From Perognathus longimembris pacificus (taxonomy: Eukaryota; Chordata; Mammalia; Rodentia; Heteromyidae): a stretch of 64,000 nucleotides of DNA. The position numbers and the translations under genes are program-made. Below are positions 46,681 through 58,092 of this stretch, in pieces (the stretch's first letter is position 1; every line of letters starts with the position of its first letter). The stretch covers positions 87,387,438 to 87,451,437 of the forward strand of contig NC_063162.1 in the NCBI RefSeq assembly GCF_023159225.1, in the 5' to 3' direction. The notes beneath the pieces were generated by a model. The model had not been told where the DNA came from, made no database searches, and was given only the letters and a program-made list of their open reading frames with translations.

Positions 46681-47529
46681 ATTTTTCTCTCCCTTTTAGA
46701 GGGAGAAATCTTCCAGTAACCTGCAAAAACTATTGTTTGTGTCTCCACAGATAAAATTGCTTTCCCATAAGAAAAATGAAGTGACCAGGATTGGCTAAGA
46801 GATAGTTGGTGGTCACAGGAGGGCTGGGTCCAGCCCCTTCTGTCCCGTACAAGGCTCTTTGGGAAAGGCACAAAGCTGGGCATGGCTCAGGGGTGACATT
46901 GTCCTTTTTGGAGCAATGCCTGTACTAACAGCCAGGCTGGGGCAGCACCCTTCTCCTCTTCGTTTGTGAAGAAACGCACAGGTATCAAAAGAGCAAAAGC
47001 AGCCTTCCCTTCGAGGGGTAAACAGAAAAGAGCTAGTAGTGTATCTGTACCCCCAGACTTTAGGAGGAAGTTTCTGACATTAAACCCTGGTCTCAGGTTT
47101 GGTGCAGGGAGCCTGGAGGAGGCTGGTTACCTAAAGAGAAGCAGACTTGCTCATGCCCTAAAATGTTACAAGAGGAGCCCCAGGGAGTTTAGAGGCAACA
47201 TCCATGGACTTAGTTTTCCTCCACTACAGTTGGTCTGTGAACACACATTTGCTTCAGCTGTAGCCAATAAACCAAAACCCTTGGGGAGAAACAGCTCAAC
47301 CACTAAAGTGTGTTTTTTCTTTCTTTCTTCTTTTTGGGGCGTGGGTACTAGACTAGGATTTGAACTCGCTATTTGATGCTTGTATTTTTGCTTATCGGTG
47401 GGTATCTGATCCATACTTGTAATTCACCACTAAAGCTTTAACTGCTTACATAGATATACATTTCTCTGTGTTAGTCTGCTGAGCCCTCTGACAATGGCAG
47501 GTTGACTCATCTTTTGTCTCTTTTTAACT

Positions 47530-47738
47530 TTTTCTTTTTTTTTTTTTTTTTTTTGCCAGTCCTGGTCAGGGCCTGAGCACTGTCCCTGGCTTCTTTTTGC
47601 TCAGGGATAGCACTTTACCACTTGAGCCACATACAACACCACTTGTGCCTTTTTCTATATATGTGGTTCTGAGGAATCGAACCCAGGGCTTCATGTATAC
47701 GAGGCAAGCACTCTACCACTAGGCCATATTCCCAGCCC
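47530..47738 (-). mobile_element. SINE family A, minus
   Basis: A T-rich tail, GCCAGTCCTGGTCAGGGCCTG...GAGGAATCGAACCCAGGGC...GCCATATTCCCAGCCC. Confidence 0.93.
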
Positions 47739-47887
47739 CTTGGCTTTTTTTTAATGAGGAGATACTGAGATCAACTCTGGCAACCTCACAACATTTCCTT
47801 AAACTATATTTGTGACTTTCGCCTCTTTTCTTTTTTTTTTTTTAAAACAATGTAGTGAGAAAAACAATGATTTAAGAGTCAATATAT

Positions 47888-48106
47888 AGGGTTGGGGATA
47901 TGGCCTAGTGGCAAGAGAGCTGGCCTCGTATACATGAGGCCCTGGGTTCGATTCCCCAGCACCACATATACAGAAAACGGCCAGAAGTGGCGCTGTGGCT
48001 CAAGTCGCAGAGTGCTAGCAGAGTGCTAGCCTTGAGCAATAGGAAGCCAGGGACAGTGCTCAGGCCCTGAGTCCAAGGCCCAGGACTGGCCAAAAAAAAA
48101 AAAAAA
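47888..48106 (+). mobile_element. SINE family A, plus (first of tandem pair)
   Basis: GGTTGGGGATATGGCCTAGTG...GGTTCGATTCCCCAGCAC...CAGGACTGGCC and an A-rich tail. It contains an internal 11-base repetition (AGAGTGCTAGC twice at about 48,009-48,030). Confidence 0.95.
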
Positions 48107-48120
48107 AAGAGTCAATATAT

Positions 48121-48325
48121 GGGCTGGGGGTATGGCCTAGTGGCAAGAGTAAGAGTGCTTGTCTCATATACATGAGGCCCTGGGTTCAATTCCCCAGTAC
48201 CACATATACAGAAAACAGCCAGAAGTGGTGCTGTGGCTCAAGTGGCAGAGTGCTAGCCTTGAGCAAAAAGAAGCCAGGGACAGTGCTCAGGCCCTGAGCC
48301 CAAGGCCCAGGACTGGCCAAAACAA
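48121..48325 (+). mobile_element. SINE family A, plus (second of tandem pair)
   Basis: GGGCTGGGGGTATGGCCTAGT...GGTTCAATTCCCCAGTAC...CAGGACTGGCC. AAGAGTCAATATAT occurs before, between and after the two copies (47,874-47,887; 48,107-48,120; 48,326-48,339). Confidence 0.95.
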
Positions 48326-49254
48326 AAGAGTCAATATATGTGAGCTCTAGTTTGGGCTCTGCCACTAATGTACCATATGGTTCAAGGCAGTGTGGGTGAC
48401 TTCTGTATCCATGAGCAGAGATGGGGGATTAGATCTACATGCTCAGAACCAGCTCCCTCCCATGCAGACATTACAAGTCAATCTCAGCTCTCTTGATTCT
48501 TACTGCTTCCCAGCCTAGACTTAGTCTTAGAGCCATTTTCTCTGTGACTGGGCAGCACTCTCTGCTGGATGGACCAGAGGATCAATCCTGATCTCCATCT
48601 CATAACTAGGTAATCCTGGACTATGATGAGTAGTAGAAGTTCTTGGCAACAAATACAATGAAGCTCCGTCCTCCTGTGTTGTACCCTAGGTTTTGGAGCG
48701 CCTGGTTAGAACTCTGTGGACAGCTCTGTCCCTGGGATCCGTTATTATTACAGGCTGTACATGGACAATTGTGGCTGCTTTAGTCTTGCTCACCTGAGGA
48801 CTCAGTCGTTCATGAGACTCGGGCAATGGGCAGCATCAGGGTGCTCACAGAAAGCATGCCATCCTGTCTCTGTAGGAGTGCTTTGTAAAGAAGGCTCACT
48901 TCTTCACGGTGTTAGAGTTTTAAAGGTTTATGGGGTTCTTGACTAAAATTCGCTTTGTCAAATTTATTCTAGTTAGTTCCTCTTGGCAAGTTTGCATTTT
49001 GGCTTTTGAGGGCCTTAGAATTGGAGACCATGGAAAGGGAAGCCTGAGCCTGGGAGAGGAGCAGCTTCCTCTGGTGTCAGTGCTGAGGAACTGGTGGGTG
49101 CTGTGGCCTGAGCCTTCCCTTCTGCTCAGTGGCCCTTGGCCAGCTCAGGGTCCAGCAGCCCCCTACAGCAATGCCCACAGCTGTAGGAGTTGATGGAGAT
49201 GAGGGTGGAGTTCTTTGTACAGCCAGCGGGTATCAGAGTAGTACAGCGGCTGTG

Positions 49255-49335
49255 AAGCTGCTGACCAGCCTGAGGATTAGCTGTGTGACTTTAGCCACTA
49301 TTGTTAACCTCTCTGAGCCTAACCCAAGCTCTCAT
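49255..49335 (+). mobile_element. MIR-like fragment
   Basis: TTAGCTGTGTGACTTTAGCC...TTAACCTCTCTGAGCCTAAC is a good match to the MIR core. Confidence 0.65.
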
Positions 49336-49725
49336 CAAAACACAGCTGGCTCCTCCACTTGCCTCCGGAGCCCTATCTCATAGTGAGTGCTGCTCAGAGA
49401 GAGGTCAGGGGCCAGCTCTTGAGCCATTCTGAGGGTGTCCCAAAGTATCCACTGTCTACAGAGGAGCACCCAGGCCTCTCCTTGGGTTTCTTGGAGCCAG
49501 ACAGGAGATGAAAGGAAGAATTTCTTCCAGAGATCGTCTGAAGGGGGTCAGATAATGAGTTTTCCCCCAGGAGGGCTCTCCCAAAGAAAGATGACAATGA
49601 CATCTGTCCAGCATTTGGCTTCCAAAAGGTGGCAGCACTGACCCGGGAAACAGAATCCCAGCCTTCTGGCTGTCTTCATGGAGGGCAGACAGACTGCAGG
49701 TGGGAGGCAGCATGGCTTTTGTAGC

Positions 49726-49748
49726 AAGGTCAAGGTCAAGGTCAAGGA
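49726..49748 (+). repeat. (AAGGTC)n short tandem repeat
   Basis: Three to four six-base units. On the minus strand it reads as alternating Asp-Leu codons within the open frame at 49,456-50,043. Confidence 0.9.
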
Positions 49749-50297
49749 CATACTTGGCAGTGGGGCCAGCAGGAGCTGGGGCTGTGTGATTTCTGCCTGT
49801 CACTCTCACCCTGTCATCTGTCCCTGGGTGAGCTTCTGTTTTCTGTCCAGGTGGGGAGCTGTTCCCTTGGGACCTTACAGGTTCTTTGCTGGGCTCAGCA
49901 AGCCTTGGGGACCGCCCTGGCACCAGAGGTGCTTTTTCCAGGGCTGGGGGTTCTGGAGGGAGTTGAGGATTTGAAGTGAGCAGATTTGTTGTGTCTAGCC
50001 TCATTTTCCTTTTCCAGCCACTCAATAGGGACTCGAACAACATCAGGTGTTTTAGTGGATTCTCTTCTGGGCATGTTGCAGTGCAATGGTTTTAGATCCA
50101 GCAAAGTCACATCACTCCTGACTGGCCCCTAGGCAGTTCCTCTGCTCAGGTTTTGGGCTTGTAGTCAGTGGTGCTGCTGCTTTGTGTGTGTTTCAGTGAG
50201 TCCAGGAGCTTAACTCTGCTTGACCAGTCCATTCCCAGTGGTCTACAGGAAGATGGAGCTTTGTATAGGAAGAGGAAGAACACTAGAAATGTTTCCT

Positions 50298-50514
50298 AGC
50301 CAGGTGTTAGTGGCTCACACCTGTAATCTTAGCTAATCAAGAGGCTGAGATCTGAGGATCATGATTCAAAACCAGCCTAGGCAGGAATGTCCTCAACCTC
50401 TTATCTCTAGTTAACCATGAAAAAGCCAGAAGTAGAGCTGTGTGATTCAAGTGGTAGAGTACCAGCCTTGAGTGAAAAAGCTAAGGGACAGTATGAGTTC
50501 ACACACACACACAA
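50298..50514 (+). mobile_element. SINE family B, plus, with CA tail
   Basis: AGCCAGGTGTTAGTGGCTCAC...GTGGTAGAGTACCAGCC...GAGTTCACACACACACACA. Confidence 0.9.
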
Positions 50515-50653
50515 AATAGTACAGTATAGAATTTTCATGTCTTCCATAATGTCTTAGGGTATATTATATTAATTCAGTACATGTATATAATGTTTAATAA
50601 CCAACTCATTAAGCATGTATCATTTGTATGTGTTAGGAATGTTATACTCTTAG

Positions 50654-50770
<117 letters not shown>

Positions 50771-50985
50771 GCTGGTCCTGGAGCTTGAACTCAGGACCTG
50801 GATGTCCCTGAGCTTTTGGGCTCATGTCTAGTGCTTTACTACTGGAACTACAGTTCAGTGCTGGCTTTTTGGTAGTTAATTGGATGTAAGAGTTTCACAG
50901 ACTTTTCTGCCTGGGCTGGTTTTGATCCTCAAATTTAAGCCTCCTGAGTAGCTAAGATTACAGGCATGACCACTGGTGCCTGGCT
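50771..50985 (-). mobile_element. SINE family B, minus
   Basis: GCTGGTCCTGGAGCTTGAACT...TTACAGGCATGACCACTGGTG. Confidence 0.92.
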
Positions 50986-51009
50986 TATAGTAATAATAAT
51001 AATAAATAT

Positions 51010-51228
51010 TTGTGCTGGTACTTGGATGGAACTCAGGGCCTAGGCACTGTCCCTTAGCTTTATTTGCTCAAGGCTGGTGCTTAGCCATTGGAGCTCTGCT
51101 TTTGGCTTTCTGGTGGCTAATTGGAGATAGAATCTCTTAGGCTTTTCTGCCCAGGCTGGCCTCATACTGCTATCTTCAGATCTCAGCCTCCCGAGTAGCA
51201 AGAATTATAGATGAAAGCCACCAAACCC
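51010..51228 (-). mobile_element. SINE family B, minus
   Basis: TTTGTGCTGGTACTTGGATGG...TTATAGATGAAAGCCACCAAA. A (TAA)n tail precedes it at 50,990-51,006. Confidence 0.9.
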
Positions 51229-52619
51229 TGGTTTTCTGTTTCTCTTTAATCTCTTGCATCTCACTGAATTTTCTTAGGATCATTATTTAAAATTTGTTTA
51301 GGACTTTTCAATATTTCCTTTAAACTGAGAACTATTTCTGGAGTTGTTTTTCTTTGGAGGCGGTTGTGTTTTCATGTTTCTCATGTTATTGTGTTATTAT
51401 CTGCACATTTTTGACAATGTGTGCCCTTTTCTAATTTTATGAAGTGTCTTTTGTAGGAAGAGACTTTCTGTTTATCGGATTTAAGAATTCAGTTGAATAC
51501 ATGTTTTGGTTTGGTTATAGGAGAATTCTAAAACATGGTGCTTGTATACTTCCTTCATCTTTGATGCCAGCAGTGTCTATGAGTGTTCTATAGACTAAAG
51601 TATTCACAGGGGCAGCCTGTGACTTTTCAGTAGACACAGGCTTCTAAAGTCTCTCAGCTCCACAGAATCCAGCCCTCCTGGCATTACAGTGTAATTGGCA
51701 GTTGCCAAAGTTTTGGTCCTGTATGTTGTGAATGGATCTGTCCTCTAGTCCCTTGTTACAAGTTCAAGTGATGCCAATATAATGACATGAGCATAAAATA
51801 ATAATGACATGGGCCATAGAATGTGCAGTAGGCCTACCTCAGGATCCCCAGGATGAATGTGGGAGATGCCTGGGGCACCAGCAGCCACAGTCTGAAGCTG
51901 GGGGCAGGGGTTGGGGTAGGATATGCCTCAGAATGAGCTCAGTGAATACTGAGTTTGCTGGCCCTAGTAACTGTAAGCTTGATATTTTGGAACACAGCAG
52001 CAACTTTTCTAGGTTCTCTGGAGGTAACTGCAGTTGATTCTGGGAGTTGGAGTGCTTAGCCATTTTCATGGAGGTGTAGAATCCATACGATAGCTTCTCT
52101 GGGTCCTAGGAACAAGCATGGTTGGAGCCAGGGCATTTGGCACTAGTACTGATGGGTGGAATTCCATGGATTGTAGTGGAGATGTTCCCAAACCAGAAAC
52201 ACTTGGACTGGTGGAGCTGGTACCCTTGCCCCACTGCATGTGGAGGAGCCTCCCTTAGGCCCCTAGGGTCAAGCAGGAGTGGCGCTGGGGCTTGTGCTTT
52301 TGATAACTGCAGCCATGGAGCTGCGGGAGATGGGTTAGGATGGCTTTAGGTTGTGTAGAGCAAGCTCTTTTAGTCACTTGATGTGAATCATTGGTGGCTG
52401 TAATCTTGTCACAACAGAGCATGCATGGGACTCTTCTTAGGTCCCCAAGGACAAGCTTGGTTCATGCTGTTTCTTTTTTTCCACTAGCAAGTGCAGTCCT
52501 ACCACTATGGTCCTGGGACAGGAGTTCTCTTTGGTCCTGTTGAGCAGGCGCAGAGGTGGGTGGGAATTGGATCTGTCATATCAAAATATGTGTTCTCCTT
52601 ACACCACTGTAGCAGCTAT

Positions 52620-52740
52620 TCTTTCTCCCTCCCTTTCCATTCCATTCCCTTTCCTTTCCTTGCCTTGCCTTGCCTTTGCCTCCCTCCCTCCCTCCCTCCC
52701 TCCCTCCCTCCCTCCCTCCCTCCCTCTCTCCCTTTCTTTT
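52620..52740 (+). repeat. polypyrimidine (CCTT/CCCT)n tract
   Basis: CATTC/CTTTCC/TTGCC units, then about 13 CCCT units at 52,678-52,732, almost purely C and T. It sits at the tail of the SINE starting at 52,741. Confidence 0.97.
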
Positions 52741-52963
52741 GTGCTGGTACTCTATCTTGAACTCAGAACCTCTTGTTTTTGCTTGGCTGTTTTGCTCAAG
52801 GCTGGTGCTCTACCACTTGAGCTACACTTTCACTTTTGGCTTTTGCTGGTTGATTTGAGAGTCTGAGGAATTTTTCTGCCTGTGTTGGCTTCATACCATG
52901 ATCTTCCCATTTTAGCCTCCTGAGTACCTAGAATTACTGGTGTGAAACATTGGTGCTTGGCTC
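52741..52963 (-). mobile_element. SINE family B, minus
   Basis: GTGCTGGTACTCTATCTTGAA...TTACTGGTGTGAAACATTGG. Confidence 0.9.
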
Positions 52964-53942
52964 ATTTGGTGTTTTTTTTTTTTTTAATGAAAGTTGTATA
53001 AGATAACTGCGTTCCTACCTTTTCTCGGTTGTTTCTTCCTTATGTTTGTTCTTTTCCTTTCCTGTGTTGCAAAGTTTGACTTTATGTGTAGGGATGCTTT
53101 TCTGGTCCCTGCCCAGTGGTGGCGGGTGGTAGCCGCCTGGGCAGGGAGTATCCCCAGACCAGCAGTGCTGTGCCCCTCCCCCTCCCCCAGGCAGGGCAGC
53201 TCATGCATTTCTTCATGCAAATTGGGGCTTCTTTTCCAAGTTGGTGGCCTTTCTACTGTCCTTACACAACTTGAACTTCATCATCCTGTTGGATGGGGTG
53301 GCTGGAGCACTGGACTTGCATTTGGCTCTTTGGAACGAAGGAAAGATGAGATCTTCCTGCAGATGTGGGAAAGAACCAGAAATTGCCTTTTATGGCTTTT
53401 GCTTTTGTCAGAAGACATAAAGAGTTAGGGGCTGGTGCTTCCAAAATCCAGGCCTTGCCCTCCTTGCCTCCCAGCCTTCTCTCTGCCTTATATTCACTAG
53501 GTGCATGCCCAGTAGAAGGTTGGGCATTCCATTCCCCCAATGACCATATCTCTGACACTCATCACCTTCAAGGAAGGCCTTTTCCATGCTCTGTGGAAAA
53601 CAGCCAGGGCAGTCCTCTTGAGAGCCTACTTCCAAACAGGTGTCTCGCTCATTTTCTCCTCTCTCAGTCATCATGGATATGAGGACGCTGCCCACTTCCC
53701 ATACTCACGATCTCAGGGCTGGATCAGCACGAGGGCACAGGAAGGGCTCAGGAAATGTTAGAGTAAGTGAATAATACCCTCTTCATTTCCCCTTACTTCA
53801 TATCTTTGCTTTAATGAGTATGTCCACATGTATGCATTTGTATGTGAAAGATGACCTAGGGAAGATAGAGGAGAAAGGAGGAGGAGTCCCAGACTGGCTT
53901 AGTGAATGGTGGCAGTGGTCATTGTGAAGCTCAGCCTATTGT

Positions 53943-54178
53943 GGTGTGTGTGTGTGTGTGTGTGTGTGTATGAATGTGTATGAATGAATGTGTTTGTGTG
54001 GGGGGGGGGTAGGCATTGTCCTTTAGCTTTCTCTGCTCAAGGCTCTCCTTCTAGCTTTTTAGTGGTTAACTGGAAATAAGAGTCTCATGGATTTTCCTGC
54101 CTGTGTTGGCTTCAAATTCACTGCTCAAATCTCAGCCTCCTGAGTAACTAGGGTTACAGGTATGAGCCATCTGTGCCC
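53943..54178 (-). mobile_element. SINE family B, minus, truncated, with (GT)n
   Basis: (GT)n at 53,944-53,968 and a G10 run at 54,001-54,010, then GCTCAAGGCTCTCCTTCTAGC...TTACAGGTATGAGCCATCTG. Confidence 0.88.
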
Positions 54179-54189
54179 TACTGAATACT

Positions 54190-54900
54190 GACTTTTTTTT
54201 GGTACATCTTGCCTTTTTAAATTATTATTTCTATGTGTTTTATTTACATAACATAAAATTTGCTACTCTAACATTGGAAACCATGTATACAGGTATTAGA
54301 ACTAGGAAACTGAAAGGGAATACCAAAATCGAGAGACACAGGGTAAAAAAGACAAATGATTACAAAAGCAATACTTGCAAAACTGTTTAGTGTAAATCTA
54401 CTGAACAACTCATGGGGGGAAAGGGAAAGGGGGAGGGGGGAGGGGGGAATGAGGGAGGAGGTAACAAATAGTACAAGAAATGTATCCAATGCCTAACGTA
54501 TGAAACTGTAACTGCTCTGTATATCAGTTTAACAATAAAAATTTTAAAAATTTGCTACTCTAACCCATTATTAAGCATACACTTTGATGGCATTAAGTGC
54601 AGTCCTACTACCAAGCAGCCATCACCAACCACTGTCCCATTTCTAGAACTTCTTTCACCACTCTACCAGGATTCTATCCAACAACCAGTTAACCACTTCT
54701 CAGCCTTCCTCCCCTTGCCCTCGGTAGCCTTCAACCTTCTATCCCTGTGAACTTGCCTATCTACATATATGTGGGACCACACCGTATTGGTCTTCTTATG
54801 CTTATGTTATTTCTTCCACACCACAGCACATGTGAGAGCTCCCTTTTTTTCTCTGTGCACCTCATATCCCATGTGTGCATCTATTCCTTCGTGGGTCACA
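54190..54900 (-). mobile_element. ancient L1 3' region, minus, host of the younger L1
   Basis: ACATAAAATTTGCTACTCTAACCC (interrupted by the insertion), TTAAGCATACACTTTGATGG, then a run through AGCAGCCATCACCAACC and GTGAACTTGCCTATCTAC, follows the reverse complement of old mammalian L1 3' ends as I recall them. Confidence 0.65.
54273..54546 (+). mobile_element. 5'-truncated L1 3' end, plus
   Basis: Contains AGGTATTAGAACTAGGAAAC, GCAATACTTGCAAAACTG, a G-rich polypurine tract at 54,413-54,465, GTATGAAACTGTAACTGC and an AACAATAAAAATTTT end. A perfect 18-base duplication, AAAATTTGCTACTCTAAC, flanks it at 54,255-54,272 and 54,547-54,564, so it is a typical short target-primed insertion. Confidence 0.92.
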
Positions 54901-55320
54901 TTTCCACTCTCAGCACATGGAAGTGGTCCTTTCTGGCTGCTTGCTCCAGTTCAGGCTCCTTCCCGAAGGCTGTGAAGGGCCACCTGTTCCTATGTGGGTT
55001 GGGAGGGGTGCTGAGCTTTGCAGGGAACTAAACTGAGCTTTCTCAGAAGCCCAAATGAATCTATAGATCTTTTCATGAAGATACCAGCTCTGGTTTGTTT
55101 CTTTGCCCACTTCACAGTGTTCAATGATGTGTCTAAGAAACTTTATTTCTAAACATGATGTCACTTCCTGTAGTCCAAAGTCTCTGCTTAGTAGTGGATA
55201 GTCCATGTCAAGTTGGCCTCTGTGTTTGTCCAAGTATTGGAAATCCCTCCTAAGAAGTAACCTACTCTTCCTGCCAGGCTAAGCTCTGTTTCCTATTGCT
55301 TTTTCTTTTCTTTTTTCCAG

Positions 55321-55480
55321 GTATGAAACCAGCCTGGGCAGAAAAGTCTGTGAGACTCTTTATTTCCAATGAACTAGCCAAAAGGTGGAAGTGGTAGCAA
55401 GTGGTAGCCTATCAGCCTTCAGTGCAAAAGCCAAAGGAGAGCTGGATGCCCTGAGTTCAAGCCCCAGTACTGGCACACAT
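55321..55480 (+). mobile_element. SINE family B, plus, 5' truncated
   Basis: GAAACCAGCCTGGGCAGAAAA...GAGTTCAAGCCCCAGTACTGG. It ends about 400 bases before GSDME exon 4. Confidence 0.88.
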
Positions 55481-55877
55481 GGGAAAATCACCACCACCAC
55501 CAAAACAAAACCTCCTTGCCACTTGTATTGAAAGCCTGTGGTCCTCTGTGTTAAGCTACTGATTCCATCCCTTGAGGAGCTGCCGGGGCCTGGCTGTGAT
55601 GTGCTGTCTCTAGGTTCCCCGGAGTCCACGGTAGATGGGACTGCACGTGTGCTGGTTTCCTCCTCGAAGCCAGTGCTGACAGGGCGTTCTTTCCTCAGCC
55701 TGTCCCAGCACTGATGTGAGGGGGCTTCAGGGAGTTGGGCCAAAACCTTTCTGGGTGACTTGTCCTGTCTTTGGTTACCAGAAGGTCAGCACTGTTGATT
55801 GTCCCCCTTCTTTCCTCTGCCACCTGTGTCGGGAGGGGAGAGTCTGTGCTATGTGAATGGTCATTTTCCTTTTGCAG

Positions 55878-56049
55878 AAAGCTCAATCTGAAAGACCCGG
55901 TGCTGCAGCAGGTGCTGGAGCGGAGGAACGAGGTCCTGTGTGTGTTGACACAGAAGATCATCACCATGCAGAAGTGCGTGATATCCGAGCACGTGCAGAT
56001 CGAGGAGAAGTGTGGCGGCATGGTGGGCATCCAAACCAAGACCGTGCAG
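55878..56049 (+). CDS. GSDME: GSDME coding exon 4 (residues 135-192)
   Basis: The acceptor CCTTTTGCAG ends at 55,877 and the donor GTGCAG|GTGTGG follows 56,049; the donor is usable but weaker than the others. The peptide reads KLNLKDPVLQQVLERRNEV, then LCVLTQKIITMQKCVIS and EEKCGGMVGIQTKTVQ. Cysteines fall at 156, 168 and 180, the positions I recall for human GSDME. This belongs to the pore-forming domain. The exon is 172 bases long, enters in phase 2 and ends in phase 0. Intron 3 before it is about 21 kb and repeat-filled. Confidence 0.96.
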
Positions 56050-56737
56050 GTGTGGCCCAGGGGTGGGCAGGCTCAGCCCCAGCCATGGAGATGACTCGAG
56101 TGGATGGGCAGGGTGATGGCTTCATTAGAAACAACACTTTCCCAAGTGAGTTAATAGATGTGTCGCACCGGCTTAAGTGAGCAAGCACACGCTGGCTGCT
56201 GGAACTGAACTAGTTGTGGCAATCTGGCTTCAGTCACTGCTGGATCCAAGAGTTGACCTAGGCCACTGCCCCTGGCCCCCAGCCCCAGACAGCCTTTCTT
56301 TTGATGGTGTTGCTAACTCTAGGCTTTCATCAGATTTACTGTAGTCTATGGGGCAAGATGGCCTCAAAACTGGATCTCACTAGATCCCGTGGGTCGTGTC
56401 TAGGCCTGAAGCAGACCCATGGCCTGGCAGAAGGGCTCTCTGATTGACCAGGCACTTCCCTTAGTGGGAGTGAGAGTTCCCCCGAGAGAAAGTAAGTAGA
56501 GTGGACACTGAGCAGGCCAGATACACGAGGATACTCAGCACACCTTGGAGCCAGGACTCCCACATGTTTGCTTTGAGGTTAGCTGCCCTGAGTGAGGGCA
56601 AAGATCTAGCTATGTGTACATGAATGGATTCTTCCAGTTTAAAGTAGAAATGTCTTCGAAGCTGGTGTGTGTGCTGGTGCTGACAACCCACACTGCACCC
56701 TTGAGCCATTGTTCCCTAGTTTTTTGTTTCCTTTTTG

Positions 56738-56925
56738 CCAGTCCTGGGGCTTGAACTCAGGGCCTGAGCACTGTCCCTGGCTTCTTTTTGCTCAAAGCTA
56801 GCACTCTACCACTTGAGCCACAGTGCCACTTCCGGCTTTTTCTGTATGTGTGGTGCTGAGGAATTGAACCCAGGGCTTTGTGTATGCAAGGCAAGCACTC
56901 TACCACTAGGCTATATTCCCAGCCC
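56738..56925 (-). mobile_element. SINE family A, minus
   Basis: GCCAGTCCTGGGGCTTGAACT...GAGGAATTGAACCCAGGGC...GCTATATTCCCAGCCC. TCCCTAG lies on both sides. Confidence 0.94.
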
Positions 56926-56979
56926 CTCCCTAGATTTTTTTGAGATCTACTTTTTGGGTAACTTTTGACTTTTTCTTTG

Positions 56980-57233
56980 TTGTTGTTGTTTTGTTTTGTT
57001 TTGTTTTGTTTTGGTGCTGGTACAAGAGCTTGAACTCAAGACCTAGAAGCTGTCCCTTAGCCTGTTTTGTTCAAAGCTGGTGCTCTACCACTTGAGCCAT
57101 ACCTCTGCTTTTAGCTTTTTGGTGGTTAGTTGGACATAAGAGAGTCAGAGATGTTCCTGGCTTTAAGCTGTGGTCCTTACTGCTCAGCCTCCTGAGTAGT
57201 TAGAATTACAGGTACGTGCCACCGGTGCCAGCT
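56980..57233 (-). mobile_element. SINE family B, minus, with (GTTTT)n tail
   Basis: (TTG)n(TTTTG)n at 56,980-57,012, then GGTGCTGGTACAAGAGCTTGA...TTACAGGTACGTGCCACCGG. Confidence 0.9.
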
Positions 57234-58021
57234 TATTTTTGGCTTCTTCTAGGGACCCTTCATGTCTGTAGTTGGCAGATAGTGTAGATGTCACCTTGAG
57301 CTTGGACTTTTGGGGGGAGGTAGGGCGATGGGACAACAATGGGAAGAGAGGCGCTTGGTGAGAGATGACTTAGATCATCCCCACTGGTGCTTTAGCTCGT
57401 GGTCAATGCCCGTTCAAGTCCTGGTGCTGTAGGAGTCAGACGCTTATCAGCCATTGCTTGTCCTAAAGCCACATACTCTAACCAGAATCAAGTTGCTAAA
57501 GAAAAATGCCTTTGGTCTCCAGCAGTAGATTGCCAGCTTTGTCTCTCAATAGGGCAGTGGGAAGGACTTAAAGGATAAAGCTTTACTTCCTGCCGTTTCA
57601 TTCCAGTCTGTCCTGCCTCCTTCTCAGCCTGTCTCCCCACCACGCTCGCTCTCCCTGACCCTGTGGGCACGGGGTCTGTCCACAGGGGTCCAGCTGACCC
57701 AGCTGGGGTCTCCTAGACACAAGTTGGAGTTTTAGTAGGATTTCCTCATTGCTTCCATAACTCTTGATGAGAGAATTGGGAGTTGATCTTATTTAGTCAT
57801 ACACTGCTTGTTATGTTCTGGGAAATGCTTCACTAAGTGATTTCATGGTTGGGTGAACATCACAATGTCCACTTGCACAGATAGAGATGGTTGAGGTCAG
57901 CCAGTGGACGTGGCCTCTTGATAGTTTAGAGACAAGGTCTCCCGTGATGATGGAGGCTGCTGCCAGCCTCACTCTGCACACAGATTCACGGCATACTTCA
58001 CCTTCTTCCTAAGGAAGAAGT

Positions 58022-58092
58022 ATAGCCAAGGGCACTGGCTCCTGAGACAGGAGGATCAAGAGTTCAAGGCCAGCCTTAGTGAGATCCATTTC
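58022..58092 (+). mobile_element. B1-type SINE fragment, plus
   Basis: CCTGAGACAGGAGGATCAAGA...GTTCAAGGCCAGCCTTAGTG. Confidence 0.65.

Noticed and set aside
52491..52866. Repeat-encoded Pro/Ser-Leu-rich open frames
   Set aside because: Translation of the (CCCT)n tract and the adjacent SINE.
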